Shown here: positions 1 through 6,467 of the stretch, piece by piece
How the letters are laid out: every line of letters begins with the position of its first letter
Numbering within the stretch: position 1 is the stretch's first letter
DNA from: DASZZV01 sp035544835
GTDB lineage: Bacteria > Acidobacteriota > Thermoanaerobaculia > Gp7-AA8
NCBI GenBank assembly: GCA_035544835.1
Contig: DASZZV010000385.1
Coordinates: 1-16,099, forward strand
Reading direction: 5' to 3'
DNA: 16,099 nt
Position numbers and translations under genes: made by a program
Notes under the pieces: generated by a model
The model's input: the letters and a program-made list of their open reading frames with translations, nothing else
Told to the model about the DNA's origin: nothing
Database searches by the model: none

Positions 1-43
1 CCTTGCTTCTAAGAAACTCCCAGTATTTAGGCCGGTTTGCGGA

Positions 44-182
44 GGTGTCATCCTGAGCGTCGAGCGAGGGATCTGGGCGGGGGACTCGACCCTTCGGCGC
101 CTCGCACAATCGTAAGAGAGCTCCAAGACTCCACACCGCAAGGCCCCCGCCCAGATCCCTCGCTGCGGCTCGGGATGACACC
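44..182. repeat. Long imperfect inverted repeat (GTCATCC...GGATGAC family)
   Basis: The left arm (44-83) opens with GGTGTCATCC and runs through GAGGGATCTGGGCGGGGG. The right arm (144-182) is its near-complete reverse complement, CCCCCGCCCAGATCCCTCGC followed by a tail ending GGATGACACC. A further half-copy, TTGCTCAGGATGACA, lies at about 222-236. Repeats built on 'GTCATCCTGAGCG' with an 'AGGGATCT' core are widely dispersed between genes in some acidobacterial genomes (family knowledge). No gene is supported in positions 1-348. Confidence 0.75.
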
Positions 183-267
183 ACTCAGTTTCTTTTCTCA
201 GTGGCAGCGCGCACGCTGTCCCTTGCTCAGGATGACAACGCGTCTAACCTTCGCCTGGCATTTGACC

Positions 268-297
268 CCTGACATCTGACATCTGACATCTGGCATC
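268..297. repeat. Short tandem repeat of CTGACAT
   Basis: The heptamer CTGACAT occurs three times in immediate succession, followed by the variant CTGGCAT, about 50 bp before the M50 protease start. A related 'CTGGCATTTGACC' precedes it. It has no spacers of CRISPR size and looks like a simple slippage-type repeat. Confidence 0.7.
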
Positions 298-348
298 TAC
301 TCCGGAATTTCCCTCTCCGCCGGTCGTTGTACGAGCCAGACACTCCTG

Positions 349-1263
349 ATGGAACAGTCCGTACTCTCAACGATTCCCACAACCGATCTCGACGACACCG
401 CTTCGAGGCCCCCCAGGGAGCCAGAGAAGAAGAGACTCCGAGCTTTGCTCTCGGGCCTGGTGTTCTCGATCGGCGTGTTGCTATTGAAGCTCAAGGCCGT
501 TCTCTTCCTTATCGTCGCGAAGTCGAAGTTGCTGATGGTGAATCCCCTCGAGGGCTTCGGCGTCGGCCAACTGGCCGTGGCAGGAGGCTCGATGGCCGTG
601 ACTATGGTTGCGTACGCCATAAAAATGGGAGCTGTTTTTGCGGTCGGCTTCGTCCTGCTGACCGTTATCCATGAGCTCGGCCACGCTGTCGTGATCCGGG
701 CCAAGGGTCTCCGGGCCGGCGCAATGGTCTTCATTCCTTTCATCGGCGGCGCTGTGACGCTGAAGGATCAGCCTCGATCGGCCTACGACGATGCCCAGAT
801 CGGACTGGCCGGTCCCATCGCCGGAACGCTCGCCTCCTTCGCCTGCCTCCTGATTTTCTACGGGACGGATCGGCTTCTCTATCTCGCCCTTGCTTACGCG
901 GGTTTTCTGCTCAATCTCCTCAACCTTTTGCCGATCGCTCCTCTGGACGGAGGACGCGTTTCGGCAGCCATCACCAAATGGATGTGGGTCGGCGGAGGAC
1001 TGATCGTCGTCTACTTCATGATTGCGTGGAAGAACCCGCTACTCATCGTCATCCTGCTTCTCGGTCTTTTTCAGCTCTATCGGTCCGTGACCGGGGAGCA
1101 GGGGGAGAAGTTTTACGACGTCAGCGCTGGGCAGCGGGGCTCGATTGCGGTGATCTACTTTCTACTGGTGTGTCTTCTCGGCTACGAGAGTGTGGTGACG
1201 CATCGGGCCCTGGTAGACGCGTCGTCGCAGACCGCGAAGGCGCCGGCCTCGGCAAGGCAGTAG
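349..1263 (+). CDS. M50 family membrane zinc metalloprotease (site-2 protease-like)
   Basis: This 304-residue polytopic membrane protein carries both signatures of the M50/site-2 protease family. The zinc-binding helix HELGH is at residues 108-112, inside a hydrophobic segment, and the distal motif NLLPIAPLDGG is at 192-202, with Asp200 as the expected third zinc ligand. The sequence 'GLAGPIAG' (152-159) is also typical. About six hydrophobic segments are visible; the first 30 residues are polar and charged and the last 20 are a polar tail. There is no PDZ domain, so it differs from the RseP type and is closer to compact S2P or DUF2268-free M50 proteins. Such enzymes cleave transmembrane helices inside the bilayer; the substrate here is unknown. 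No clear Shine-Dalgarno precedes ATG349. The adjacent genes give no hint of an anti-sigma partner. Confidence 0.85.
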   Translation: MEQSVLSTIPTTDLDDTASRPPREPEKKRLRALLSGLVFSIGVLLLKLKAVLFLIVAKSKLLMVNPLEGFGVGQLAVAGGSMAVTMVAYAIKMGAVFAVGFVLLTVIHELGHAVVIRAKGLRAGAMVFIPFIGGAVTLKDQPRSAYDDAQIGLAGPIAGTLASFACLLIFYGTDRLLYLALAYAGFLLNLLNLLPIAPLDGGRVSAAITKWMWVGGGLIVVYFMIAWKNPLLIVILLLGLFQLYRSVTGEQGEKFYDVSAGQRGSIAVIYFLLVCLLGYESVVTHRALVDASSQTAKAPASARQ

Positions 1264-1294
1264 TGAAGTGGCCAGTCGCCTCCAGGTGAGACCA

Positions 1295-1391
1295 CCGAGG
1301 GGAGCGGGCGCCTCGCCCGCTCTGGCAGTAACAACACGCCGATTCTTCGAGCTTTCGCTCGAAGAGCGGGCGAGGCGCCCGCTCCCCTCGG
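1295..1391. repeat. Perfect 29-bp palindromic repeat element, copy 1
   Basis: Arms 1295-1323 and 1363-1391 are exact reverse complements, beginning CCGAGGGGAGCGGGCGCC and ending GGCGCCCGCTCCCCTCGG. The 39-nt spacer contains a nested hairpin, TCTTCGAGC/GCTCGAAGA with loop TTTC. The same element, arms and spacer, recurs at 11515-11617. No T-run follows, so it is not a simple intrinsic terminator. Confidence 0.9.
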
Positions 1392-1446
1392 CATCAGCCG
1401 GTTTCAATAAACCTGGCCGCTAGCGCTAGCCGATCCCGATTCCGGG

Positions 1447-1452
1447 TAGGAT
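1447..1452 (+). promoter_or_regulatory. Possible -10 element (TAGGAT) just before a start codon
   Basis: TAGGAT is followed by 7 nt and then ATG1460, the second possible start of the phosphatase-like gene. This spacing would place transcription initiation at or beside the start codon. No good -35 hexamer is seen 16-18 bp upstream, so support comes mainly from the similar arrangement before other genes in the window. Confidence 0.3.
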
Positions 1453-3100
1453 GCCGCCGATGCCGGAGCCTTCGACAGTCGATCAGCTTCGTGACCAGCT
1501 GAGGAGCCTCGGCTATCTCTCCCATGGGATCGAGCGCTGGTTCGCACTCGATCCCTGGCGATCCCGCACCTTCTGGTCAGAACTGGTAGTCATCGCCTCG
1601 AAGGTCGGCGCGGCGCACTCCCTGGCGCTGACGATTCCCGTTCTGTCGGTCATGCTCATCCGGAATCAGCCCATGAAGGCCATCGATCTTTTGACTCTGG
1701 CCCTCTCCTACATCGCCTTCTGCTTCGTGGTCGTTTTCACCGCTGTAGTTCTGACGGCGCTCTTCATGCGAATCCGCCCTCGCGCCCCGATCGAGCACCC
1801 TCGGGTGCTGCTGGCCATCTCCATGGGCATCTCGGCATTGTTCTGCGCAGGTCTCACGATCTGGTGGCTAGGTTTTCCATCTCCCGCGATTGTGCTGGAA
1901 CGCGTGGTGTTTCTCGCACTACTGCTGCTTTCATTTCTCTTCGGCGTCACGATCCTGTCGGCGGCGCTGCTATCGTTTTCCATTCACGCCACGCAGCAGA
2001 TTCCGTCGGTGCGTCATCGCCGGCGCATGCTGCCGATCTCGATCGCGGCCGTGGCGATCTTCTCGGCAGTCTGCTTTCTTTCTTTCCGTTCTGAGGCTGA
2101 GGCTGTTCCTCTCCGACCCCAGCAGATCGTAGTCAGGCCGACGGGACGACATGTGGCATTCCTGGCGGTAGATGGTTTGTCGTATGAGATTTTCGCCGCG
2201 CGAAAGACGCTAGCCGGCCTATTCGTCGTCCCTTGCAGTCCCCTCGTTGGACTTTCCGCAGCGGAACGTTGGGCAACGGCCGGCAGCGGCACCGAGGGGG
2301 AAATTCACGGCGTCCGGTCCATCGAGGGCGTTCGCTCCCGATTGTCGGGCGCAGTACTGCAGTACGTCTCGACGACGGATATCGTCCTGCGCAATGTCAT
2401 CCCAGCGCTCGGTCTTCTCCGGCGCGCTCCACTTCCCCCGACGGTGCGGCGGCGCGACTACATCTGGGAGATCTTGGCCTCGCGCGGGATTCCATCGTCA
2501 GCCTTCAACTGGTGGGTCACCGACCAGCAAACCACGCCGCTCATGAAATCGGACAACCAGGAGCACATTTTCGCAGCGGCGCATCATCCCGGCCGCTCCC
2601 CGGCACTCGAAGCGGAGGCCATCGACCAGATCGCACTGAGTCGCCTCACCGAGTCGGCCGTGCGAGAGAAGCGTCAGTTCGTGACGGCTTTTCTGCCCGC
2701 GCTCGACATCGTTCTCAACCGGATAGGACTCGATGCCGCGTCGAGACTGACTTTCTCCGTGGGGGCGCTCGACTCGCTCGACCGCGCCGTGAGCGATCTT
2801 CACGGCCGCGGCTACGACGTCTTCATCCTGGGGATGCCCGGCGATCTTCAAAGCGGCCGCGGGCTCATCGCCTCAACGATCCCACTGGCTGCGAAACGAG
2901 CGTCAGCGCTCGATGTAGCCCCGACACTGGCCGACCTGGAGGGCTTCCCCGCATCGGACGAGATGAAAGGACACTCGCTGCTGCCGGAATCGACCCAAAC
3001 ACGTCTGCCCAGCTTCGGAGCAAGAGAATCGGCGAGTGCCTCGTCGCACCTCGATGAGGAGTATTACGAGAGCCTGAAGTCACTGGGTTATATCCGGTAA
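1451..3100 (+). CDS. Membrane-anchored alkaline-phosphatase/phosphodiesterase-like protein
   Basis: The protein has 549 residues from ATG1451; ATG1460, three codons on, is an equally good start and fits a possible leaderless promoter. The N-terminal ~215 residues hold about five hydrophobic segments (near 45-65, 75-105, 120-145, 150-180 and 193-212). A soluble, presumably periplasmic domain begins at 'RHVAFLAVDGLSYEIF', which resembles the metal-binding 'DG' strand of the type I phosphodiesterase/sulfatase superfamily. 'ERWATAGSGTEGEIHGVR' resembles the nucleophile region, and 'ALDVAPTLADLEGFP' resembles the C-terminal sulfatase-like strand. The usual DHG-type metal site is not evident; 'ILGMPGDLQSGRG' occupies that place, so activity is uncertain. 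The terminal 'YYESLKSLGYIR' is a tail I associate with acidobacterial sulfatase/phosphatase-like proteins. Substrate unknown. Confidence 0.65.
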   Translation: MPPMPEPSTVDQLRDQLRSLGYLSHGIERWFALDPWRSRTFWSELVVIASKVGAAHSLALTIPVLSVMLIRNQPMKAIDLLTLALSYIAFCFVVVFTAVVLTALFMRIRPRAPIEHPRVLLAISMGISALFCAGLTIWWLGFPSPAIVLERVVFLALLLLSFLFGVTILSAALLSFSIHATQQIPSVRHRRRMLPISIAAVAIFSAVCFLSFRSEAEAVPLRPQQIVVRPTGRHVAFLAVDGLSYEIFAARKTLAGLFVVPCSPLVGLSAAERWATAGSGTEGEIHGVRSIEGVRSRLSGAVLQYVSTTDIVLRNVIPALGLLRRAPLPPTVRRRDYIWEILASRGIPSSAFNWWVTDQQTTPLMKSDNQEHIFAAAHHPGRSPALEAEAIDQIALSRLTESAVREKRQFVTAFLPALDIVLNRIGLDAASRLTFSVGALDSLDRAVSDLHGRGYDVFILGMPGDLQSGRGLIASTIPLAAKRASALDVAPTLADLEGFPASDEMKGHSLLPESTQTRLPSFGARESASASSHLDEEYYESLKSLGYIR

Positions 3101-3152
3101 TCCGCCTCTCACAGGGTTCTCGTCGCCAGGTTGGGTCAGGCGAGACCGGCTT

Positions 3153-3261
3153 TTGTGTGGCACAGGCACTCTTGCCTGTGTGTCGGCCGTCGAGGCCGAC
3201 TTCCCTGTGAGTCGTCGCAGGAACGCCGCGGCACACAGGCAAGAGTGCCTGTGCCACACAA
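3153..3261. repeat. 30-bp palindromic repeat element (GTGTGGCACAGGC family)
   Basis: Arms 3153-3182 and 3232-3261 are exact reverse complements, starting TTGTGTGGCACAGGCACTC and ending GAGTGCCTGTGCCACACAA. Each arm is itself partly palindromic (CAGGCA CTCT TGCCTG). The spacer holds another small hairpin, GTCGGCC/GGCCGAC (3182-3200), and the sequence CAGGAACGCCGCGGC, which is also found in reverse orientation near 13242-13256. It lies between the convergent ends of the phosphatase-like gene and tyrA. Confidence 0.9.
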
Positions 3262-3276
3262 GAAGCAATCGATCGG

Positions 3277-3319
3277 CTGACTTTCCATCCAGAAACGAGC
3301 AACGAATAAAGAAAGTCAG
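3277..3319. repeat. Short inverted repeat downstream of tyrA
   Basis: CTGACTTTC (3277-3285) and GAAAGTCAG (3311-3319) are reverse complements separated by 25 nt, just past the 3' end of the minus-strand operon. This could act as a weak transcript-end hairpin, but the loop is long and there is no clear U-tract. Confidence 0.35.
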
Positions 3320-3331
3320 TCTCGCGGCTTG

Positions 3332-4102
3332 CTAACCCTTCTGCAGCCGAGCCATCAGCTCTTGCGCCTCACGAAAGACCTCAGCGTCGCCGTCGTGAAT
3401 GATGGCGTTCGCCACCGATTGGATTTCCAACGCCGCTTCGTTGATGGCCGCGCGATTGTGCTCGATGACCGGAATCCAGATGTCGGGACTGCTCGCAGCA
3501 AGACGAAGAAACGTCCTTAGTCCTTCCCCGACGTAGGGCTCGACCTCGGGATGACGATGGACGATCGCTGCCAGCGCCGTCGACAAGATCTGAGGAAGAT
3601 GACTCGTCATTGCGACCGCGCGATCGTGCTCGACTGGTGACACGGCGCGCGGCAATGCTCCACTGTCGCCGATCATTTTCAAAACGAGGGGATCCTCGTG
3701 ATCCTGGTCATAAAACCAGGGACGACCCACGAAGAGATCTGCTCGTGCCGCGCCGAGCCCGCTCTTTTCCGAGCCGGCGAAGGGATGCCCGGCGATGACG
3801 GTCCTGCGGGACGACTGCAGCAGGGCGAAGGGGACCATGACACTGCAGGTCGTCGTGATCGGCACATCGAGCGGTGACGCAGCGATCGCAGTGAGCGCGC
3901 ATCCCACTGGCGTGGCAATCACGATCAGATCGGAGGGCGCGTCGCCGATTCCGGCCAGCCGGACTGTTGCCGCTCCGGCTTGCCAAGCCTCGCCGGCATC
4001 GACGGCCGGATCGACGAAGGCGACGCTCCAGCCACGACTCTGAAGCGCTTTGCCGAGCGAGCCTCCGATGAGACCCAGCCCGGCAATCGTCACCGACGGC
4101 AT
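3332..4102 (-). CDS. tyrA: Prephenate dehydrogenase family protein
   Basis: This 256-residue enzyme would convert prephenate to 4-hydroxyphenylpyruvate with NAD(P)+, in tyrosine synthesis (family knowledge). The N-terminal Rossmann motif GLGLIGGSLG is at residues 8-17. 'AGHPFAGSEKSG' (104-115) matches the HPxxGxEKSG active-site loop, with His106, and 'EHDRAVAMTSHLPQ' (158-171) matches the helical substrate/dimer region. The length suits a short TyrA without chorismate mutase or ACT domains. One oddity is that the usual 'DxxSVK' segment reads 'TTTCSVMVPFA', so the Asp and Lys normally found there are missing. The start overlaps the stop of the upstream lipoprotein gene as TAATG and has GAAGGA 5 nt upstream, pointing to translational coupling. 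It is the last gene of the 5420-3332 operon. Confidence 0.85.
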   Translation of the reverse strand: MPSVTIAGLGLIGGSLGKALQSRGWSVAFVDPAVDAGEAWQAGAATVRLAGIGDAPSDLIVIATPVGCALTAIAASPLDVPITTTCSVMVPFALLQSSRRTVIAGHPFAGSEKSGLGAARADLFVGRPWFYDQDHEDPLVLKMIGDSGALPRAVSPVEHDRAVAMTSHLPQILSTALAAIVHRHPEVEPYVGEGLRTFLRLAASSPDIWIPVIEHNRAAINEAALEIQSVANAIIHDGDAEVFREAQELMARLQKG

Positions 4103-4668
4103 TACTGTCCTTCGCGAACCATTACGATGAGCGTCCGATCGACGATCTTCTTGTTGATCAGATCGTAGTAAGGGCGCTGGATACTCACCCGGGGAAGCGT
4201 GTCTTGCGGTTTGATGTAGGCGCCACGGTATTTGCCTGTAGCTTTCGAGACATCGGTGCTGATGCTCAGCTTCTCGAGCACCGGCTTGAAATTGGCGAGG
4301 TCGGCCTGGATGTCTCCCTCGGTGTAATAGGCGGGAGGCGGAACGACACTGAAATTGTTGCTCGAGGTGTCGGCGATGGTGGCGTAGCCGTATTTGTCGG
4401 CGTACCAGGGAGCAACCTTTTCGACCGCGTCAGCCGTTTCGTATACGGCCATTGGCGGCGCCGCTTTGGCGTTGGGCTCCAGTACAAAGTGAGCCTTCTT
4501 GAGAAGGTCGGTATAGGGTTCCAGATACGTGGAGCCCGGATAAACCTGAAAATTGAAAACTTTGGCGGTTGCCTTGGCGGCATCGGTTCCCGTCATCGGT
4601 TCTAGTTTCTCCCGATTGCACGCTGAGAGAAGGATTGCCAACGCGATCAGCCGCAGAGACCTGGACAT
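4102..4668 (-). CDS. Lipoprotein of unknown function
   Basis: I choose ATG4668 (188 residues) because AAGGGG lies 8 nt upstream; a GTG at 4677 would add three residues. The N-terminus is a lipoprotein signal peptide with lipobox 'LLSAC', after which the acylated Cys is followed by Asn-Arg-Glu. The mature part contains 'VYPGSTYLEPYTDLL', 'MAVYETADAVEKVAPWYADKYG' split by one or two turns, and a C-terminal strand 'RTLIVMVREG'. This resembles small periplasmic lipoproteins in which a 'YPG' strand is followed by a 'YxTxDxVEKVxxWY' helix; I do not know their function. It sits 9 nt downstream of the 106-residue gene and overlaps tyrA by one base, so it is co-transcribed with both. A role in amino-acid synthesis is not implied by position alone. 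Confidence 0.7.
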   Translation of the reverse strand: MSRSLRLIALAILLSACNREKLEPMTGTDAAKATAKVFNFQVYPGSTYLEPYTDLLKKAHFVLEPNAKAAPPMAVYETADAVEKVAPWYADKYGYATIADTSSNNFSVVPPPAYYTEGDIQADLANFKPVLEKLSISTDVSKATGKYRGAYIKPQDTLPRVSIQRPYYDLINKKIVDRTLIVMVREGQ

Positions 4669-4686
4669 TCTGAACACCCCTTATTT

Positions 4687-5007
4687 TTAATTGAGCCCGA
4701 GGAAATCAGCCGGTGGTATTCCGACTCGCTGCTCGAAAAACTGTGAATAGGACTGCACCGAGCCAACCGGCTCGTCTAGAAAAATGCGTTCAACACGAAA
4801 CAGCGGCACGAACATGGTGGCCAGATCGAGTCCCTGTTCCTCCTCATCACGATTCAATTGCCGCACCCAGTCTTCGAAGGCATCCATATTGATGCCGCGA
4901 ATCGTCACTCCCGCAGGCGACATCGACAGCAGCATCCCCCAGAACTTCTCCTTGGGATTGACGAGGTTGAGTACGACCAGAGAGCGTGCCGGAAACCCCT
5001 CGATCAT
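4687..5007 (-). CDS. Small conserved-looking protein, possibly an SH3/Sm-like barrel
   Basis: The protein has 106 residues and no signal peptide or membrane segment. I do not recognise a named family. The pattern 'SLVVLNLVNPKEKFWGMLLSMSPAGVTIRGI' (broken here only for reading) would be three to four beta strands. A helical insert 'AFEDWVRQLNRDEEEQ' follows, and then more strands, 'MFVPLFRVERIFLDE'. A strand-rich barrel interrupted by a helix is plausible. The start overlaps the epimerase stop as ATGA (5004-5007), so translation is likely coupled. I have an impression of similar proteins beside epimerase genes in Acidobacteriota, but cannot confirm it here. It is most likely a cytoplasmic accessory protein; no enzyme motif is visible. 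Confidence 0.7.
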   Translation of the reverse strand: MIEGFPARSLVVLNLVNPKEKFWGMLLSMSPAGVTIRGINMDAFEDWVRQLNRDEEEQGLDLATMFVPLFRVERIFLDEPVGSVQSYSQFFEQRVGIPPADFLGLN

Positions 5008-5420
5008 GAGTGCGTGCTCTCCGCCACCAGCTCACTGAGCTCAATAAGGACCCCGTCACCGGCCTGCGGATGCAGGAAGGCCACGCGACATCCGTGCGCG
5101 CCCGGTACGGGAGCTTCGTTGATGAGACGATACCCTTTGGCCTTGAGGTGCTCGAGGTGCTCCTCGATGTTGTCCACCCGAAAACAGAGGTGGTGAATCC
5201 CGCCACCCCTCTTCTCGAGGAAGCGGGCGATCGGAGAGCTCGAATCGGTCGGCTCCAGAAGCTCGAGGTTCGAGTCCCCGACCGAGAGAAACGCCGTACG
5301 CACTTTCTGCGTCGCCACCGTCTCGATGTGCTCGACGATGAGCCCGAGGTCCTGGTAGATGCGGGCGGCATCGAGCGAAGTGACGGCGATGCCGATGTGA
5401 TCGAGCTGGGGCTTCTTCAT
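5004..5420 (-). CDS. mce: Methylmalonyl-CoA epimerase (VOC superfamily)
   Basis: This 138-residue glyoxalase/VOC-fold enzyme interconverts (R)- and (S)-methylmalonyl-CoA, linking propionyl-CoA carboxylation to the B12-dependent mutase (family knowledge). Two beta-alpha-beta repeats are visible. The metal ligands expected from the family are His8 in 'LDHIGIAV', a residue in the 'NLELLEPT' strand, His76/His77 in 'GGGIHHLCF', and Glu128 in 'VLIELSE'. A longer reading from 5540 is rejected because its first 40 residues translate a dispersed repeat. ATG5420 follows TACAAT by 9 nt on the minus strand and has no Shine-Dalgarno, suggesting a very short leader. It is the first gene of the operon ending in tyrA. 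No mutase or carboxylase gene lies in the window. Confidence 0.9.
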   Translation of the reverse strand: MKKPQLDHIGIAVTSLDAARIYQDLGLIVEHIETVATQKVRTAFLSVGDSNLELLEPTDSSSPIARFLEKRGGGIHHLCFRVDNIEEHLEHLKAKGYRLINEAPVPGAHGCRVAFLHPQAGDGVLIELSELVAESTHS

Positions 5421-5429
5421 GGGTCGGGG

Positions 5430-5435
5430 ATTGTA
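5430..5435 (-). promoter_or_regulatory. Probable -10 element (TACAAT) of the mce-tyrA operon
   Basis: TACAAT on the minus strand ends 9 nt before the mce ATG. Transcription would begin about 2 nt upstream of the start codon, giving a nearly leaderless mRNA. No consensus -35 is seen at 17 bp spacing. Confidence 0.4.
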
Positions 5436-5493
5436 TCCGTTCAGGTGCCAGCCCGCATTTCTCGTTACAAAATTCTGAGCAGGGTGCTGGGCC

Positions 5494-5522
5494 GTAGGGC
5501 CGCACGGCGTGCGGCCGGTACC
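5494..5522 (+). repeat. 29-bp GC-rich palindromic repeat (GTAGGGCC...GGTACC), copy 1
   Basis: The core GGCCGCACGGCGTGCGGCC is a perfect palindrome. It lies upstream of mce and pairs with an inverted copy at 5659-5687. A third, identical copy is at 15114-15142. Confidence 0.9.
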
Positions 5523-5658
5523 TTCGGTCGCGGAACACAAACGAAAAGTGCTCGAATTCTCGTCGGCGACAGCTCGTTAATTTACAGTAACCACCCCTCT
5601 GCAAAGGTCTTCCGTGATCCTTGCGGTACACACTGAACGAGTGTCCGCGAGGACCGCT

Positions 5659-5687
5659 GGTATCGGCCGCACGCCGTGCGGCCCTAC
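5659..5687 (-). repeat. 29-bp GC-rich palindromic repeat, copy 2 (inverted)
   Basis: This is the reverse complement of copy 1 with a single mismatch (GGTATC instead of GGTACC). The two copies bracket 136 bp (5523-5658) in which I see no gene. It lies just downstream of the queE stop codon. Confidence 0.9.
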
Positions 5688-5709
5688 GCGGTACCAAGCG
5701 ACTTTCCCG

Positions 5710-6345
5710 TCACACCCCGTGAACATCTGCCCCCCAGATGTGTTTATGCAGCTGGGTCTGCAATCGCGCCGGGACGCGATCGGCGAGCATCCATTCGGCC
5801 AGCTGTTTCAGCTCTAGCGCTCCCCAGACCGGAGAGAAGAGCACCGTCCATCGATCGAGTTTCCGCTCCCGCACCAGGTCGCGGGCGAACTCATAGTCTC
5901 CCCGATCGAGGATCACGAACTTCAACTCGTCGTGCGGGCGCAGGTTGTCGAGATTGGACCAGAGGTTCTTGTCTGCCTCCCCTGACCCGGGACATTTCAC
6001 GTCGAGAATCATCCTGGCGCGGCGATCGACCGGCGTGATGTCGAGCGATCCCGAAGTCTCGATGAGCACCTCATAGCCGCCTTCGCAGAGAGCGCTCACG
6101 AGGTCGAGGCATTCGCGCTGCGCAAGAGGCTCGCCACCCGTCACCTCGACCAGATTGCACCCGAACGACGCCACCTGGTCAAGCACGTCCTCGATGGATA
6201 TCTTCGCTCCGCCGGTGAAAGTGTATTCCGAGTCACACCAGACGCAGCGAAGATTGCACCCGGTCAGGCGCACGAAGACACAGGGCCGGCCCACGTGCGA
6301 GGACTCGCCCTGAATGGAGTGGAAAATCTCGGTGATGCGGAGCAT
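5710..6345 (-). CDS. queE: 7-carboxy-7-deazaguanine synthase (radical SAM)
   Basis: This 211-residue radical SAM enzyme rearranges 6-carboxytetrahydropterin to 7-carboxy-7-deazaguanine in queuosine-precursor synthesis (family knowledge). The [4Fe-4S] motif CNLRCVWC gives Cys30, Cys34 and Cys37 in the CX3CX2C spacing usual for QueE. 'FHSIQGESSHVGRP' near the N-terminus is a QueE hallmark, and 'VEVTGGEPLAQ' is the GGE SAM-binding motif. A start at 6540 is possible on paper but would add 65 residues that translate an AT-rich tandem repeat and the end of queC, so ATG6345 is correct. There is no Shine-Dalgarno before it. It lies 122 nt downstream of queC on the same strand; queD and folE are not in the window. 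Confidence 0.93.
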   Translation of the reverse strand: MLRITEIFHSIQGESSHVGRPCVFVRLTGCNLRCVWCDSEYTFTGGAKISIEDVLDQVASFGCNLVEVTGGEPLAQRECLDLVSALCEGGYEVLIETSGSLDITPVDRRARMILDVKCPGSGEADKNLWSNLDNLRPHDELKFVILDRGDYEFARDLVRERKLDRWTVLFSPVWGALELKQLAEWMLADRVPARLQTQLHKHIWGADVHGV

Positions 6346-6346
6346 T

Positions 6347-6455
6347 TGAAATTTCGGATTTCGAATTTCGGATTTCGGATTTCGGATTTCGAATTTAAAA
6401 GCAGGACACCATTTGGTTTTGATCTTAAATTCGAAATCCGAAATTCGAAATCTCC
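6347..6455. repeat. AT-rich heptamer repeat (ATTTCGG/ATTTCGA) forming an inverted repeat
   Basis: Between queC and queE, the unit ATTTCGG or ATTTCGA is repeated about seven times in tandem (6351-6396). It reappears in reverse orientation as TTAAATTCGAAATCC and following bases (6425-6455), so the transcript could fold back. The block is far more AT-rich than its surroundings. Spurious peptides containing 'EIRNPKSEIRNPK' come from this repeat type. Confidence 0.85.
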
Positions 6456-6467
6456 CGAAATCCCTCC

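Noticed and set aside
1295..1391. Intrinsic terminator for the M50 protease gene
   Set aside because: The arms are far longer than a typical terminator stem, no T-run follows, and the element recurs elsewhere as a dispersed repeat.
2233..3057. 274-codon plus-strand open frame in another phase of the phosphatase-like gene
   Set aside because: Arg/Ser/Pro-rich translation with no fold-like pattern; it is a shadow of the gene at 1451-3100.
5421..5540. N-terminal extension of methylmalonyl-CoA epimerase
   Set aside because: It translates the 29-bp dispersed repeat ('GRTPCGPT'), and homology begins at the Met encoded at 5420.
6347..6455. CRISPR array
   Set aside because: The repeated units are only 7 bp and there are no unique spacers of regular length. 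The same applies to CTGACAT at 268-297 and TAGCT at 9149-9182.
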